Shown: in pieces, positions 54,460 through 62,903 of the stretch
Layout of the letters: every line of letters begins with the position of its first letter
How positions within the stretch are numbered: the stretch's first letter is position 1
The notes under the pieces: generated by a model
Told to the model about the DNA's origin: nothing
Seen by the model: the letters and a program-made list of their open reading frames with translations, nothing else
Database searches by the model: none
NCBI RefSeq assembly: GCF_046254905.1
Contig: NZ_CP158016.1
Span: 2,046,001-2,110,000, forward strand
Origin: Pseudaeromonas aegiceratis
GTDB lineage: Bacteria > Pseudomonadota > Gammaproteobacteria > Enterobacterales > Aeromonadaceae
Direction: 5' to 3'
DNA length: 64,000 nucleotides
Position numbers and translations under genes: made by a program

Positions 54460-55068
54460 ATGGCAAGATCGTTTATGCTCCGCCACATGGCCACCTCCGG
54501 ATGGCGTCGAGACAGCCTGATGCTGGCCGGTGCACTGCTGCTCCTCACCCTGCTGCAACTGATCCACAGCCAGTGGCTGGACTTGGCCTACCTGCGCCAA
54601 GCGATATTGCAAGGTGCCTGGTGGCGACTGTTCACCGGCGGACTGGTACACAGCAACGACCTGCATCTGCTGATGAACCTGTTGGGCCTGCTGCTGCTAA
54701 GCTGGATTTACCGCCCCTACTGTAACATTCCCCGCCAACTGGCCTGCCTGCTGCTGCTGGTTCCACTCATCGATCTGGCCATCTTGTGGCTGGATCCCAG
54801 TCTCCAGCGCTATGTCGGACTATCGGGCGCCTTGCATGGCCTGTTCTGCTACGGCGCCTTGCTAAGCCTGCGCGCCGGTGACCGGCAACAGATCTGGTGG
54901 TTGCTGGGGCTGCTCGTCAAATTGCTGTGGGATCATTGGCATCGGGATGGCCTGACGGCCGAGCTGATTGGTGTGCCCGTCTATGATGGCGCCCATTGGC
55001 TGGGCGCCCTGTTTGGTCTGCTGCTGGCCGGCGGCCAGTGGCTCAGGAGAGGCTCAAGCTCCCATTGA
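54460..55068 (+). CDS. rrtA: Rhombosortase, rhomboid-family intramembrane protease
   Basis: 202 residues with six hydrophobic segments. The rhomboid catalytic serine is in YVGLSGALHGLF (GxSG) and the histidine in GAHWLGALFGLLL. The WWRLFTGGLVHSNDLHLLMNLLGL segment is the usual N-terminal part. The short size and sequence point to rhombosortase, which removes the GlyGly-CTERM tail from exported proteins. Such substrates should be encoded elsewhere; none in this window has that tail. It overlaps convergently with pyrF by 26 bases. Confidence 0.88.
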   Translation: MARSFMLRHMATSGWRRDSLMLAGALLLLTLLQLIHSQWLDLAYLRQAILQGAWWRLFTGGLVHSNDLHLLMNLLGLLLLSWIYRPYCNIPRQLACLLLLVPLIDLAILWLDPSLQRYVGLSGALHGLFCYGALLSLRAGDRQQIWWLLGLLVKLLWDHWHRDGLTAELIGVPVYDGAHWLGALFGLLLAGGQWLRRGSSSH

Positions 55069-55744
55069 TTGCCTGCAAGGTGGTCACGGGATCCGCCGCT
55101 TGGGTGATGGGGCGGCCGATCACCAGATAGTCGGCGCCAGCGGCCACCGCCTGTGCCGGGGTCAGAACCCGGCGCTGATCCCCTTGCTCGCTGCCAGCGG
55201 GACGGATACCCGGCGTCACCAGCAGGAAATCTTGCCCCAGCCGGGCCTTGAGCAAGCTGGCCTCCTGGGCCGAGCACACCACCCCATCCAGGCCGGCCGC
55301 CTGGGTCAGGCTGGCCAGCCGCACGACCTGCTCCTGCGGGGCAAGATCGAGCCCTATCTGGGCCAGATCCCCTTGTTCCATGCTGGTCAGCACCGTGACG
55401 GCAATCAGCTTGGGCGCCCGCTCACCATAGGGAGCCAAGGCCGCTTTAGCGGCTTCCATCATCCGCAGGCCACCGCTGGCATGCACATTGACCATCCACA
55501 CCCCCAGCTCGGCGCTGGCCGCCACCGCCTTGGCTACCGTATTGGGGATATCGTGGAACTTGAGATCCAAAAACACCTCAAACCCTTGGGCCACCAGCTG
55601 CCGCACAAACTGCGGGCCAAACAGGGTGAACATCTCCTTGCCCACCTTCAAACGACAAAGGCTGGGATCGACCTTTGCCACAAATGCCAGGGCTGCGGCC
55701 TCATCCGCATAATCCAACGCCACAATCACCTTGGGATCTGTCAT
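55043..55744 (-). CDS. pyrF: Orotidine 5'-phosphate decarboxylase
   Basis: 233 residues from the ATG at 55744 (MTDPKVIVALDYADEAAALA). The last step of UMP synthesis. The catalytic DLKFHDIPNTVAKA motif (Asp-Lys-x-x-Asp) is present around residue 61, along with TPGIRPAG near the C-terminus. It follows lapB at 14 bp in the conserved lapA-lapB-pyrF order. Confidence 0.97.
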   Translation of the reverse strand: MTDPKVIVALDYADEAAALAFVAKVDPSLCRLKVGKEMFTLFGPQFVRQLVAQGFEVFLDLKFHDIPNTVAKAVAASAELGVWMVNVHASGGLRMMEAAKAALAPYGERAPKLIAVTVLTSMEQGDLAQIGLDLAPQEQVVRLASLTQAAGLDGVVCSAQEASLLKARLGQDFLLVTPGIRPAGSEQGDQRRVLTPAQAVAAGADYLVIGRPITQAADPVTTLQAINGSLSLS

Positions 55745-55758
55745 AACTGCTCCTGTTA

Positions 55759-56925
55759 TTACTCCCCATCCAGACCGCGGATGGGCTTGATGGTGCCCCA
55801 CCCCTTACAGGAGGGACATTGCCAAAAAATCACACGTGAAGAAAAACCGCAGCGTCGGCAACGGTAGAGGGGTTTAACGTTGATCTGCTCCTGCACCAGG
55901 GAGGCCAGCAAACCAAGACTCTCTCTGGCCTCCTGGCTGCGTGCCTCGGCCAGCTGATAACGGATAAGCCGATGAAAGCCCTTCATGGTGGGATGCCGCT
56001 TCAGCTCATCCAGCACCAATTGCTCGGCCGCGCCGCGCCCCAGCAGTTTTTCCTGTTCATCCGCCAACGCTAGCAACACGCTGGCGGCATGGGTCTGCTG
56101 CAGCCACTGCTGCAACAAGACATCCAAGGCTGTCTCTTCTTGTTCCTCCAGGCACTCCAACAGCAAGGGCAGGGCTTCGGGGGCAAAATCCGGATCCAGC
56201 TCCGGCAGAGGTTGCAGCGCCTCCATGGCCAGCTCGCTGTGGTGCTGCTGCAGATAGGCCCGCGCCAGCATGAGGCGGGCACGAATGCAGCGCTCATCGG
56301 TCTGCAAGGCGCGCTTGAGCTTATAGATGGCCTTCTTGTGCTCCTGAGTCTTGAGCAACTGTTCGGCCTGTTCACAATAAAAATGAGCGATGGAGGGGAT
56401 CACCTTATCCCCCAGCTTACGCTTGCTGCGTTCGGCCACTGCGATGGCCTTGTCCCACTCTCGCATCTGCTGGTAGATATCGATGAGCAAGTTGGCCGCT
56501 GGCTCTTCATGTTCCGAATCTTTAACCAGCTCCGGCAGAATGCTTTCGGCCCGATCCAAGAGGCCGGCGGCAATAAAATCCCGCGCCAACTCTAACATGG
56601 CGAGATTGCGCTGTTCATAGGTGAGATGGGGACGTGCCGCCAGGTTCTGGTGAATGCGTATGGCGCGCTCCACCTCGCCCCGTTGACGAAAAAGATTACC
56701 AAGGGCGAGGTGGGTCTCGAGGGTTTCCTCATCCACCTGCAGCATCTCGATAAACAGATCCACGGCCTTGTCGGGTTGCTCGGAGAGCAAAAAGTTAATC
56801 CCGGCAACATAGTTCCGGGACAATCTATGGCCTTGACTTTCTTTGTCCAGCCTGGCGCTGCGCTGGCCCATATACCAGCCATAGGCCACGGCGACCGGCA
56901 ACAACAGGAACAGCAGTTCCAGCAT
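55759..56925 (-). CDS. lapB: Lipopolysaccharide assembly protein LapB
   Basis: 388 residues. One N-terminal transmembrane segment (LELLFLLLPVAVAYGWYMGQ), then tandem TPR repeats (ALGNLFRQRGEVERAIRIHQ and others), and a C-terminal rubredoxin-like metal site CRRCGFSSR...CPSCKGWG. LapB works with FtsH to set LpxC levels and so controls lipopolysaccharide synthesis. It starts 7 bp after lapA. Confidence 0.96.
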   Translation of the reverse strand: MLELLFLLLPVAVAYGWYMGQRSARLDKESQGHRLSRNYVAGINFLLSEQPDKAVDLFIEMLQVDEETLETHLALGNLFRQRGEVERAIRIHQNLAARPHLTYEQRNLAMLELARDFIAAGLLDRAESILPELVKDSEHEEPAANLLIDIYQQMREWDKAIAVAERSKRKLGDKVIPSIAHFYCEQAEQLLKTQEHKKAIYKLKRALQTDERCIRARLMLARAYLQQHHSELAMEALQPLPELDPDFAPEALPLLLECLEEQEETALDVLLQQWLQQTHAASVLLALADEQEKLLGRGAAEQLVLDELKRHPTMKGFHRLIRYQLAEARSQEARESLGLLASLVQEQINVKPLYRCRRCGFSSRVIFWQCPSCKGWGTIKPIRGLDGE

Positions 56926-56932
56926 CTGACGT

Positions 56933-57220
56933 TTATTCCTTGCCTAGCTGGCCTCTGAGTTTATTGAGTTCATTGGCCTGGCGCTGCAATTGTTTCTGCA
57001 GCTTTTGCTGGCGAAATTGCTGACGGAAATAACCCCATGACCACACCAGACTGGCCAGGGCAAAACCACCCAAGAACACCAAGGCGAGCAGGGTAGAAAG
57101 ATAAAATTCACCACGGGCGATCAGGAAGTTGACGCGGATGAGCTGATTATTTTCCGCTCCCAGTGTCAGGGCGACGGCACACACCACCACCAGGCATAAA
57201 AAGATAACGAGATTTCGCAT
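56933..57220 (-). CDS. lapA: Lipopolysaccharide assembly protein LapA
   Basis: 95 residues from the ATG at 57220, with GAGGAAG upstream. Two membrane segments (LVIFLCLVVVCAVALTLGA and LSTLLALVFLGGFALASLVW) are followed by a cytoplasmic coiled coil (KLQKQLQRQANELNKLRGQL). Partner of LapB. Confidence 0.95.
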   Translation of the reverse strand: MRNLVIFLCLVVVCAVALTLGAENNQLIRVNFLIARGEFYLSTLLALVFLGGFALASLVWSWGYFRQQFRQQKLQKQLQRQANELNKLRGQLGKE

Positions 57221-57273
57221 GAAGACTTCCTCAGATAAACGTAATAACACGGTGCGGTGTTAGCCGCTGTTTA

Positions 57274-57555
57274 TCAAGCAAGGTTCACACGCTCTCTGAG
57301 CTCCTTGCCGGGCTTGAAGTGCGGCACGGACTTACCCTGCAATTCCACCTTTTCTCCCGTCTTGGGATTACGGCCGACTCGCGGAGCGCGATAGTGCAGG
57401 GAGAAACTGCCAAACCCACGGATCTCGATGCGTTCACCAACCTGCAGCGTGGTCGCCATTTGTTCGAGAATTTCCCGAATGGCAGACTCCACCTCTTTCG
57501 CGGACAGGTGCAATTGCTTGCTAGCAAGGCGCTCAATCAAATCGGATTTGGTCAT
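57274..57555 (-). CDS. ihfB: Integration host factor beta subunit
   Basis: 93 residues of the HU/IHF family. It starts MTKSDLIERLASKQLHLSAK and has the DNA-binding arm RIEIRGFGSFSLHYRAPRVG with the proline tip and GRNPKTGE. The position between lapA and rpsA matches the conserved gene order. Integrases of the type found in islands A and B, and also CRISPR adaptation in type I-F, use IHF. Confidence 0.97.
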   Translation of the reverse strand: MTKSDLIERLASKQLHLSAKEVESAIREILEQMATTLQVGERIEIRGFGSFSLHYRAPRVGRNPKTGEKVELQGKSVPHFKPGKELRERVNLA

Positions 57556-57593
57556 AGCAGGGCTCCTGTAAGAGTCGGGGCTAACAATGTATT

Positions 57594-57623
57594 AAAAAAG
57601 GGCGGTCAAGACCGCCCTTTTTT
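57594..57623 (-). terminator. rpsA terminator
   Basis: GGGCGGTC (57600-57607) pairs with GACCGCCC (57610-57617) with six A and six T at the sides. Confidence 0.9.
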
Positions 57624-57638
57624 GTGCCAGAGGGGAAA

Positions 57639-59312
57639 TTATTCGCCCTTGGCAGCCTTGAACGCTTCGGCCATGGCGTTGGTGAAGCCAACGTCATCTT
57701 GCTGTTGGTTCAGGGTATCGATCGCAGCCTTCTCGTCAGCTTCGTCCTTAGCACGGACAGACAGGCTAACGGTGCGGTTCTTGCGATCCACGCCCATGAA
57801 CTTGGCTTCAACGTCGTCGCCTACAGACAGAACCAGAGAGGCATCTTCCACGCGGTCGCGGGAAACGTCGGAGGCACGGATGTAACCTTCTACGCCTTCT
57901 TCCAGTTCGATAGTGGCGCCCTTGGCATCAACGGCGGTTACCTTACCGGTAACGATAGCACCTTTCTTGTTATCAGACAGGTACTTATTGAAGGGATCTT
58001 CTTCGATCTGCTTCACGCCCAGGGAGATGCGCTCACGCTCCGGATCCACTTGCAGGACAACGGCTTCGATTTCGTCACCCTTCTTGAATTCGCGAACGGC
58101 GTCTTCGCCGGAAGCGTTCCAAGAGATGTCAGACAGGTGAACCAGACCGTCGATACCACCGTCCAGGCCGATGAAGATACCAAAGTCGGTGATGGACTTG
58201 ATCTTACCTGCAACGCGGTCGCCCTTGGCATGGCTTTCAGCAAACTGCTGCCACGGGTTGGCCTTGCACTGCTTCAGACCCAGGGAGATACGACGACGTT
58301 CTTCGTCGATATCCAGCACCATGACATCAACCAGATCGCCCACGTTAACAACCTTGGACGGGTGGATGTTCTTGTTGGTCCAGTCCATTTCGGACACGTG
58401 AACCAGGCCTTCTACGCCTTCTTCGATTTCAACGAAGCAGCCGTAATCGGTCAGGTTAGTCACGCGGCCAGACAGACGGGCGCCTTCCGGATAACGCTTG
58501 GCGATAGCCACCCACGGATCTTCGCCCAGTTGCTTCAGGCCCAGAGAGACACGGGTACGTTCACGGTCGAACTTCAGCACCTTGACGTTGATTTCGTCGC
58601 CCACGTTCACGATCTCGGAAGGATGCTTAACGCGCTTCCAAGCCATGTCGGTGATGTGCAGCAGGCCGTCAACGCCGCCCAGGTCAACGAAGGCACCGTA
58701 GTCGGTCAGGTTCTTAACGATACCCTTGACTTCCATACCTTCTTGCAGGTTGGCCAGCAGGCTGTCGCGCTCGGTGGTGTTCTCGGTTTCGATCACGGCA
58801 CGGCGAGAAACCACAACGTTGTTGCGCTTCTGGTCCAGCTTGATGACCTTGAACTCCAGCTCTTTGCCTTCCAGGTGGGTGGTGTCACGCACCGGACGCA
58901 CGTCAACCAGAGAACCGGGCAGGAAGGCGCGGATGTTGTTCACTTCTACGGTGAAACCACCCTTGACCTTGCCGTTGATCAGACCGGTAACGGTAGCCTG
59001 TTCTTCGTAGGCCTTCTCCAGTTGCAGCCAGGCTTCGTGGCGCTTGGCCTTTTCGCGGGACAGCTGAGTCTCGCCGAAACCATCCTCAACGGAGTCCAGA
59101 GCCACGTCAACATAGTCACCTACGTTGATTTCCAGCTCGCCTTGGGCATTCTTGAACTGTTCAGCCGGGATGGCGGATTCAGACTTCAGACCGGCGTCAA
59201 CCAGAACGATACCGTTCTCGATGGCAACAACCAGGCCCTTAACGATGGCGCCCGGACGGGTTTCGAGTTGTTTCAGAGACTCTTCAAAGAGCTGAGCAAA
59301 AGATTCAGTCAT
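57639..59312 (-). CDS. rpsA: 30S ribosomal protein S1
   Basis: 557 residues with six S1 RNA-binding domains in a row, each with the pattern VKGIVKNLTDYGAFVDLGGVDGLLH or similar. S1 brings mRNA to the 30S subunit. It begins MTESFAQLFEESLKQLETRP, and length and sequence are normal. It follows cmk in the usual order. Confidence 0.98.
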   Translation of the reverse strand: MTESFAQLFEESLKQLETRPGAIVKGLVVAIENGIVLVDAGLKSESAIPAEQFKNAQGELEINVGDYVDVALDSVEDGFGETQLSREKAKRHEAWLQLEKAYEEQATVTGLINGKVKGGFTVEVNNIRAFLPGSLVDVRPVRDTTHLEGKELEFKVIKLDQKRNNVVVSRRAVIETENTTERDSLLANLQEGMEVKGIVKNLTDYGAFVDLGGVDGLLHITDMAWKRVKHPSEIVNVGDEINVKVLKFDRERTRVSLGLKQLGEDPWVAIAKRYPEGARLSGRVTNLTDYGCFVEIEEGVEGLVHVSEMDWTNKNIHPSKVVNVGDLVDVMVLDIDEERRRISLGLKQCKANPWQQFAESHAKGDRVAGKIKSITDFGIFIGLDGGIDGLVHLSDISWNASGEDAVREFKKGDEIEAVVLQVDPERERISLGVKQIEEDPFNKYLSDNKKGAIVTGKVTAVDAKGATIELEEGVEGYIRASDVSRDRVEDASLVLSVGDDVEAKFMGVDRKNRTVSLSVRAKDEADEKAAIDTLNQQQDDVGFTNAMAEAFKAAKGE

Positions 59313-59413
59313 GTTAGATAAGGTTTTAAGTTATAACATCCACATGGCAATCCGGCCGATGCGGGGTTGTGTCCATGAGTCTTCCCCATCCTTAGGAAAG
59401 ACGCCGAACCGGA

Positions 59414-60100
59414 CTAACGCCCGGCGCGAAGTGTCATTTCAGCGTAAGACAAAATCCGCTCAACCACCTCATCGATGCTCATCTGGGTGGAGTCCACCAC
59501 CAGGGCATCGTCGGCGGGCTTGAGCGGCGCGACGGGGCGATTCCGATCCCGGTCATCCCGTTCTTTTATCTCGGCTAAAAGGTGCCCAAAGTTAACATCA
59601 AAGCCCTTGGCCTGCAACTGTTTGCAGCGCCGGTTGGCTCGCTCTTCCGCGCTGGCGTCCAGGAAGATTTTGACCTGAGCATCGGGGAACACCACGGTTC
59701 CCATATCCCGGCCATCGGCGATCAGGCCAGGTGTGTTACGAAAGGCCCGCTGACGCCGCAGCAGGGCCTCACGGACCCGAGGATAGGCCGCCACCTTGCT
59801 GGCCGCGTTGCCGGTCTGCTCGGTTCTCAGCTGGTCGGAGACCACCTCCCCTTCCAGCACCACTCTGACCCCCTCGGGGGTCGGCGAGAACTGCACATCC
59901 AGGTGAGACGCCAGGGCCATCAGGGCCTCTTCATTACCCAAGTCCACCTCGTGGTGCAAGGCCGCCAGTGCCAGCACCCGGTAGATGGCGCCCGAGTCCA
60001 GCAGATGCCAGCCAAACTGTTGCGCCAGCCGCTGACACACTGTGCCCTTACCGGCCCCGCTGGGCCCGTCAATGGTGATGACAGGTGCCAAATCCGCCAT
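59414..60100 (-). CDS. cmk: Cytidylate kinase
   Basis: 228 residues from the ATG at 60100 (MADLAPVITIDGPSGAGKGT). It phosphorylates CMP and dCMP. P-loop GPSGAGKGT, then LLDSGAIYRVLA, and the IADGRDMGTVVFPDA segment. An upstream ATG at 60115 in frame is possible, but GGGGGA is better placed for 60100. Confidence 0.96.
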   Translation of the reverse strand: MADLAPVITIDGPSGAGKGTVCQRLAQQFGWHLLDSGAIYRVLALAALHHEVDLGNEEALMALASHLDVQFSPTPEGVRVVLEGEVVSDQLRTEQTGNAASKVAAYPRVREALLRRQRAFRNTPGLIADGRDMGTVVFPDAQVKIFLDASAEERANRRCKQLQAKGFDVNFGHLLAEIKERDDRDRNRPVAPLKPADDALVVDSTQMSIDEVVERILSYAEMTLRAGR

Positions 60101-60322
60101 GGCATCCCCCTTCAAATTCGATGGCTAAACATGAGATTTCTCCTGGCAGGAGAAAAGCGGCCGGCAGTATACCCCATGGCGCCCAACGGGGCACGATGAT
60201 TGGCGGTAAAGACCGGCAAATGGAATCAACTATTGCCACAAACGGATAAATACGGTGACAATCCCTCATTACTCTCGGCGCACGCTGACGCCATTAGCAA
60301 TTGAAGTCTTCAGAGGTTTTTC

Positions 60323-60931
60323 ATGAGCAGTGTTACCCTCGTCGCCCAATCCAAGCTTCCCACCCCCTGGGGCATCTTTTCCCTGGTGGGCTTTGAAGAG
60401 ACTGCCACCGGCAAGGATCACGCCGCCTTAGTCATGGGGGATGTCACCACTGATGAGCCGGTATTGGCCCGTATCCACTCCGAATGCCTGACCGGGGATG
60501 CCCTGTTTAGCCTGCGCTGCGACTGTGGCTTCCAGCTGCAGGCCGCATTGGAGCGCATCGCCAAACAAAAGCGCGGCGTCTTGCTGTATGTCCGCCAGGA
60601 AGGGCGCGGCATTGGTTTGCTCAACAAGATCCGCGCCTATCACCTGCAGGATCAGGGCGCCGACACAGTGGATGCCAACGTGGCCCTGGGCTTTGCCGCC
60701 GATCTGCGGGACTACACCATCTGTGCCGACATGCTAAAGACCCTGGGGGTCAATCGGGTGGATCTGATGACCAATAACCCGCGCAAGATCAAATCGTTGC
60801 AGAAGCTCGACATCCAGGTGCATGCCCGGGTGCCCCTGCAGGAGGGGCGCAATCCTTACAACAACTTCTATCTCAACACCAAGGCCGGCAAGCTGGGGCA
60901 CATGCTGGAGCAGGATGATAAACAGGCCTGA
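60323..60931 (+). CDS. ribA: GTP cyclohydrolase II
   Basis: 202 residues, the first committed step of riboflavin synthesis from GTP. Zinc cysteines are in HSECLTGDALFSLRCDCGFQL, and the active-site segment is YVRQEGRGIGLLNKIRAYHLQ. It lacks the DHBP synthase domain, so it is the single-function form. An FMN riboswitch is not apparent in the 200 bases upstream. Confidence 0.96.
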   Translation: MSSVTLVAQSKLPTPWGIFSLVGFEETATGKDHAALVMGDVTTDEPVLARIHSECLTGDALFSLRCDCGFQLQAALERIAKQKRGVLLYVRQEGRGIGLLNKIRAYHLQDQGADTVDANVALGFAADLRDYTICADMLKTLGVNRVDLMTNNPRKIKSLQKLDIQVHARVPLQEGRNPYNNFYLNTKAGKLGHMLEQDDKQA

Positions 60932-61000
60932 TCTGCCCGCTTAGAGCCTGCGCCGCGGTGGCTTGTTCGGCCAGGCGGCTCACCATGAGCAAGATAGCAA

Positions 61001-61024
61001 CAAGGCGAGGTCTCCCTCGCCTTG
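61001..61024. terminator. Terminator between ribA and the ABC transporter operon
   Basis: CAAGGCGAGG pairs with CCTCGCCTTG, and TCTGTTTT follows on the plus strand. The hairpin is 70 bp after ribA and 20 bp after the convergent ATPase gene. Confidence 0.7.
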
Positions 61025-61044
61025 TCTGTTTTCACCGCTCGTTC

Positions 61045-61797
61045 TCAGTGGTGCAGTATCTGGCTCAAGAACAGCTTGCTGCGCTCGGACTGGGGATTGT
61101 TGAAGAACTCCTCCGGGGTGTTCTCCTCCACTATCTGGCCGCGGTCCATGAAGATGACCCGATCGGCCACCTGCTTGGCGAAGCCCATCTCGTGAGTCAC
61201 ACACAGCATGGTGATCCCCTCGCCCGCCAGCTCCACCATCACATCCAGCACCTCACGCACCATCTCGGGATCCAGTGCCGAGGTCGGCTCGTCGAACAGC
61301 ATCACCTGAGGATTCATGCACAGGCTGCGGGCGATGGCCACCCGCTGCTGCTGACCACCGGAGAGCTGCCCCGGGTACTTGTGGGCTTGATCCGGGATGC
61401 GCACCCGCTCCAGGTACTTCATGGCCAGGGCTTCGGCCTCCTTGCGGGGCGTCTTCTTCACCCAGATGGGGGCCAGGCAGCAGTTCTCCAGCACCGTCAG
61501 GTGCGGAAATAGATTGAAGTGCTGGAACACCATGCCCACCTCCCGGCGCACATGCTCTATGTTGCGCAGATCACCGGTGAGCTTGGTACCCATCACATTG
61601 ATGTCGCCGGCCTGGTGCTCTTCCAGCCGGTTGATGCAGCGGATCATGGTGGACTTGCCAGAGCCGGAGGGACCGCAGATGACGATCTTCTCGCCGCGGC
61701 GCACCTGCAGGTTTACCTCCTTGAGCACATGGAACTCGCCATACCATTTGTTGACGTCTTTGAGCTCTACCACGATGTCATTCTTTTGCGTGTTCAT
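61045..61797 (-). CDS. aapP: Polar amino acid ABC transporter ATPase
   Basis: 250 residues from the ATG at 61797. Walker A GPSGSGKSTMIRCINRLE, Q loop MVFQHFNLFPHLTVLEN, signature LSGGQQQRVAIARSL, and Walker B VMLFDEPTSALDPEM. It belongs to the GlnQ/AapP branch. Last gene of a transporter operon with the two large permeases upstream, as in AapQMP or BztBCD systems for broad amino acid uptake. Confidence 0.92.
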   Translation of the reverse strand: MNTQKNDIVVELKDVNKWYGEFHVLKEVNLQVRRGEKIVICGPSGSGKSTMIRCINRLEEHQAGDINVMGTKLTGDLRNIEHVRREVGMVFQHFNLFPHLTVLENCCLAPIWVKKTPRKEAEALAMKYLERVRIPDQAHKYPGQLSGGQQQRVAIARSLCMNPQVMLFDEPTSALDPEMVREVLDVMVELAGEGITMLCVTHEMGFAKQVADRVIFMDRGQIVEENTPEEFFNNPQSERSKLFLSQILHH

Positions 61798-61807
61798 GGC
61801 GCAATCC

Positions 61808-62902
61808 TTAATGCTTGTGACCGGTATGCAGCTTCTGTTCGAGGAACAGGGAGTAGCGGGACATACCAAAACAGAAGATCCAGTAAATCAGGCCGATGAA
61901 GACATAGGCCTCCACCGAATAGCCCAGCCAGTTGGGATCGGCGAGCCCCGCCTTGCCCACCGCCAGCAGATCGAACAGCCCTATGATGGTCACCAGGCTG
62001 GTGTCCTTGAACAGATCGATGAAGGTGTTCACCAGGGAGGGGATGGTGATCTTGAGAGCCTGGGGCAGGATGATGAGTGCCATGGACTTCCAGTAGCTCA
62101 GCGCCAGGGACTCCCCGGCCTCATATTGCCCCTTGGGAATGGCCTGCATGCCGCCACGAACCACCTCGGCAATATAGGCGGCCTCGAACAGCACTATGCC
62201 GATCACCGCCCGCAGCAGCTTGTCCAACTCCACCTCCGCCGACATAAACAGCGGCAGCATCACAGAGGCCATAAACAGCACTGTGATGAGCGGCACCGCC
62301 CGCCAGAACTCGATAAACACCACGCACAGGCTGTGGATCACCGGCATCTTGGAGCGCCGCCCCAGGGCCAGCAGTATGCCGATGGGCAGGGCGCCGCAGA
62401 TGCCGACGGTGGCCAACAGCAGGGTCAGCATCAGGCCGCCCCAGTAGTGGGTGTCCACCACCGTCAAGCCAAAACCGCCGTGCAGCAGCCAGAGCACCAG
62501 CAGGGGGAAGGGCACGAAGAAGAACAGGGCGAGCCAGCCCTTGGCCGGCGTCTTGGGATAGAGCAGCGCCGCCACCAGCAAGGCGCTGGCGGCAAAGACG
62601 ATGTCTACCCGCCAGCGTTCCGCCTCGGGGTAGAAGCCATAGATAAACTGGGAGAAGCGGGTGTTGATAAACACCCAGCAGGCGCCACCTGACTCGCAGG
62701 CATCGCGGCTGCTGCCCACCCAGTCGGCATGCAAAAAGCTCCACTGGAGCAGATGCCACAAGGGCGGGATCACCAGATAGAGCATCACCAGGGTCATGAT
62801 GCCGTTGACCCAGCTGGAAAACAGATTACGTCTGAGCCAGCTGACCAGGCCCCCCTGGCGGCCCGGTGCCGGTTTGGCGTCGATAGTGTCGAATACGGCC
62901 AT
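61808..62902 (-). CDS. aapM: General amino acid ABC transporter permease AapM-like
   Basis: 364 residues from the ATG at 62902. N-terminal helix (WVNGIMTLVMLYLVIPPLWHLL) with a periplasmic stretch, then the permease core and the EAA loop ESLALSYWKSMALIILPQAL. It is much larger than simple HisM-type permeases, which is typical of AapM/BztC. Its start is next to the stop of the upstream permease. Confidence 0.9.
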   Translation of the reverse strand: MAVFDTIDAKPAPGRQGGLVSWLRRNLFSSWVNGIMTLVMLYLVIPPLWHLLQWSFLHADWVGSSRDACESGGACWVFINTRFSQFIYGFYPEAERWRVDIVFAASALLVAALLYPKTPAKGWLALFFFVPFPLLVLWLLHGGFGLTVVDTHYWGGLMLTLLLATVGICGALPIGILLALGRRSKMPVIHSLCVVFIEFWRAVPLITVLFMASVMLPLFMSAEVELDKLLRAVIGIVLFEAAYIAEVVRGGMQAIPKGQYEAGESLALSYWKSMALIILPQALKITIPSLVNTFIDLFKDTSLVTIIGLFDLLAVGKAGLADPNWLGYSVEAYVFIGLIYWIFCFGMSRYSLFLEQKLHTGHKH

Positions 62903-62903
62903 G

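Noticed and set aside
57624..59321. A 565-codon plus-strand frame opposite rpsA
   Set aside because: Antisense to a certain ribosomal protein gene with repeated domains; codon structure explains the open frame.
60116..60322. FMN riboswitch before ribA
   Set aside because: I could not find the conserved RFN segments in this leader.
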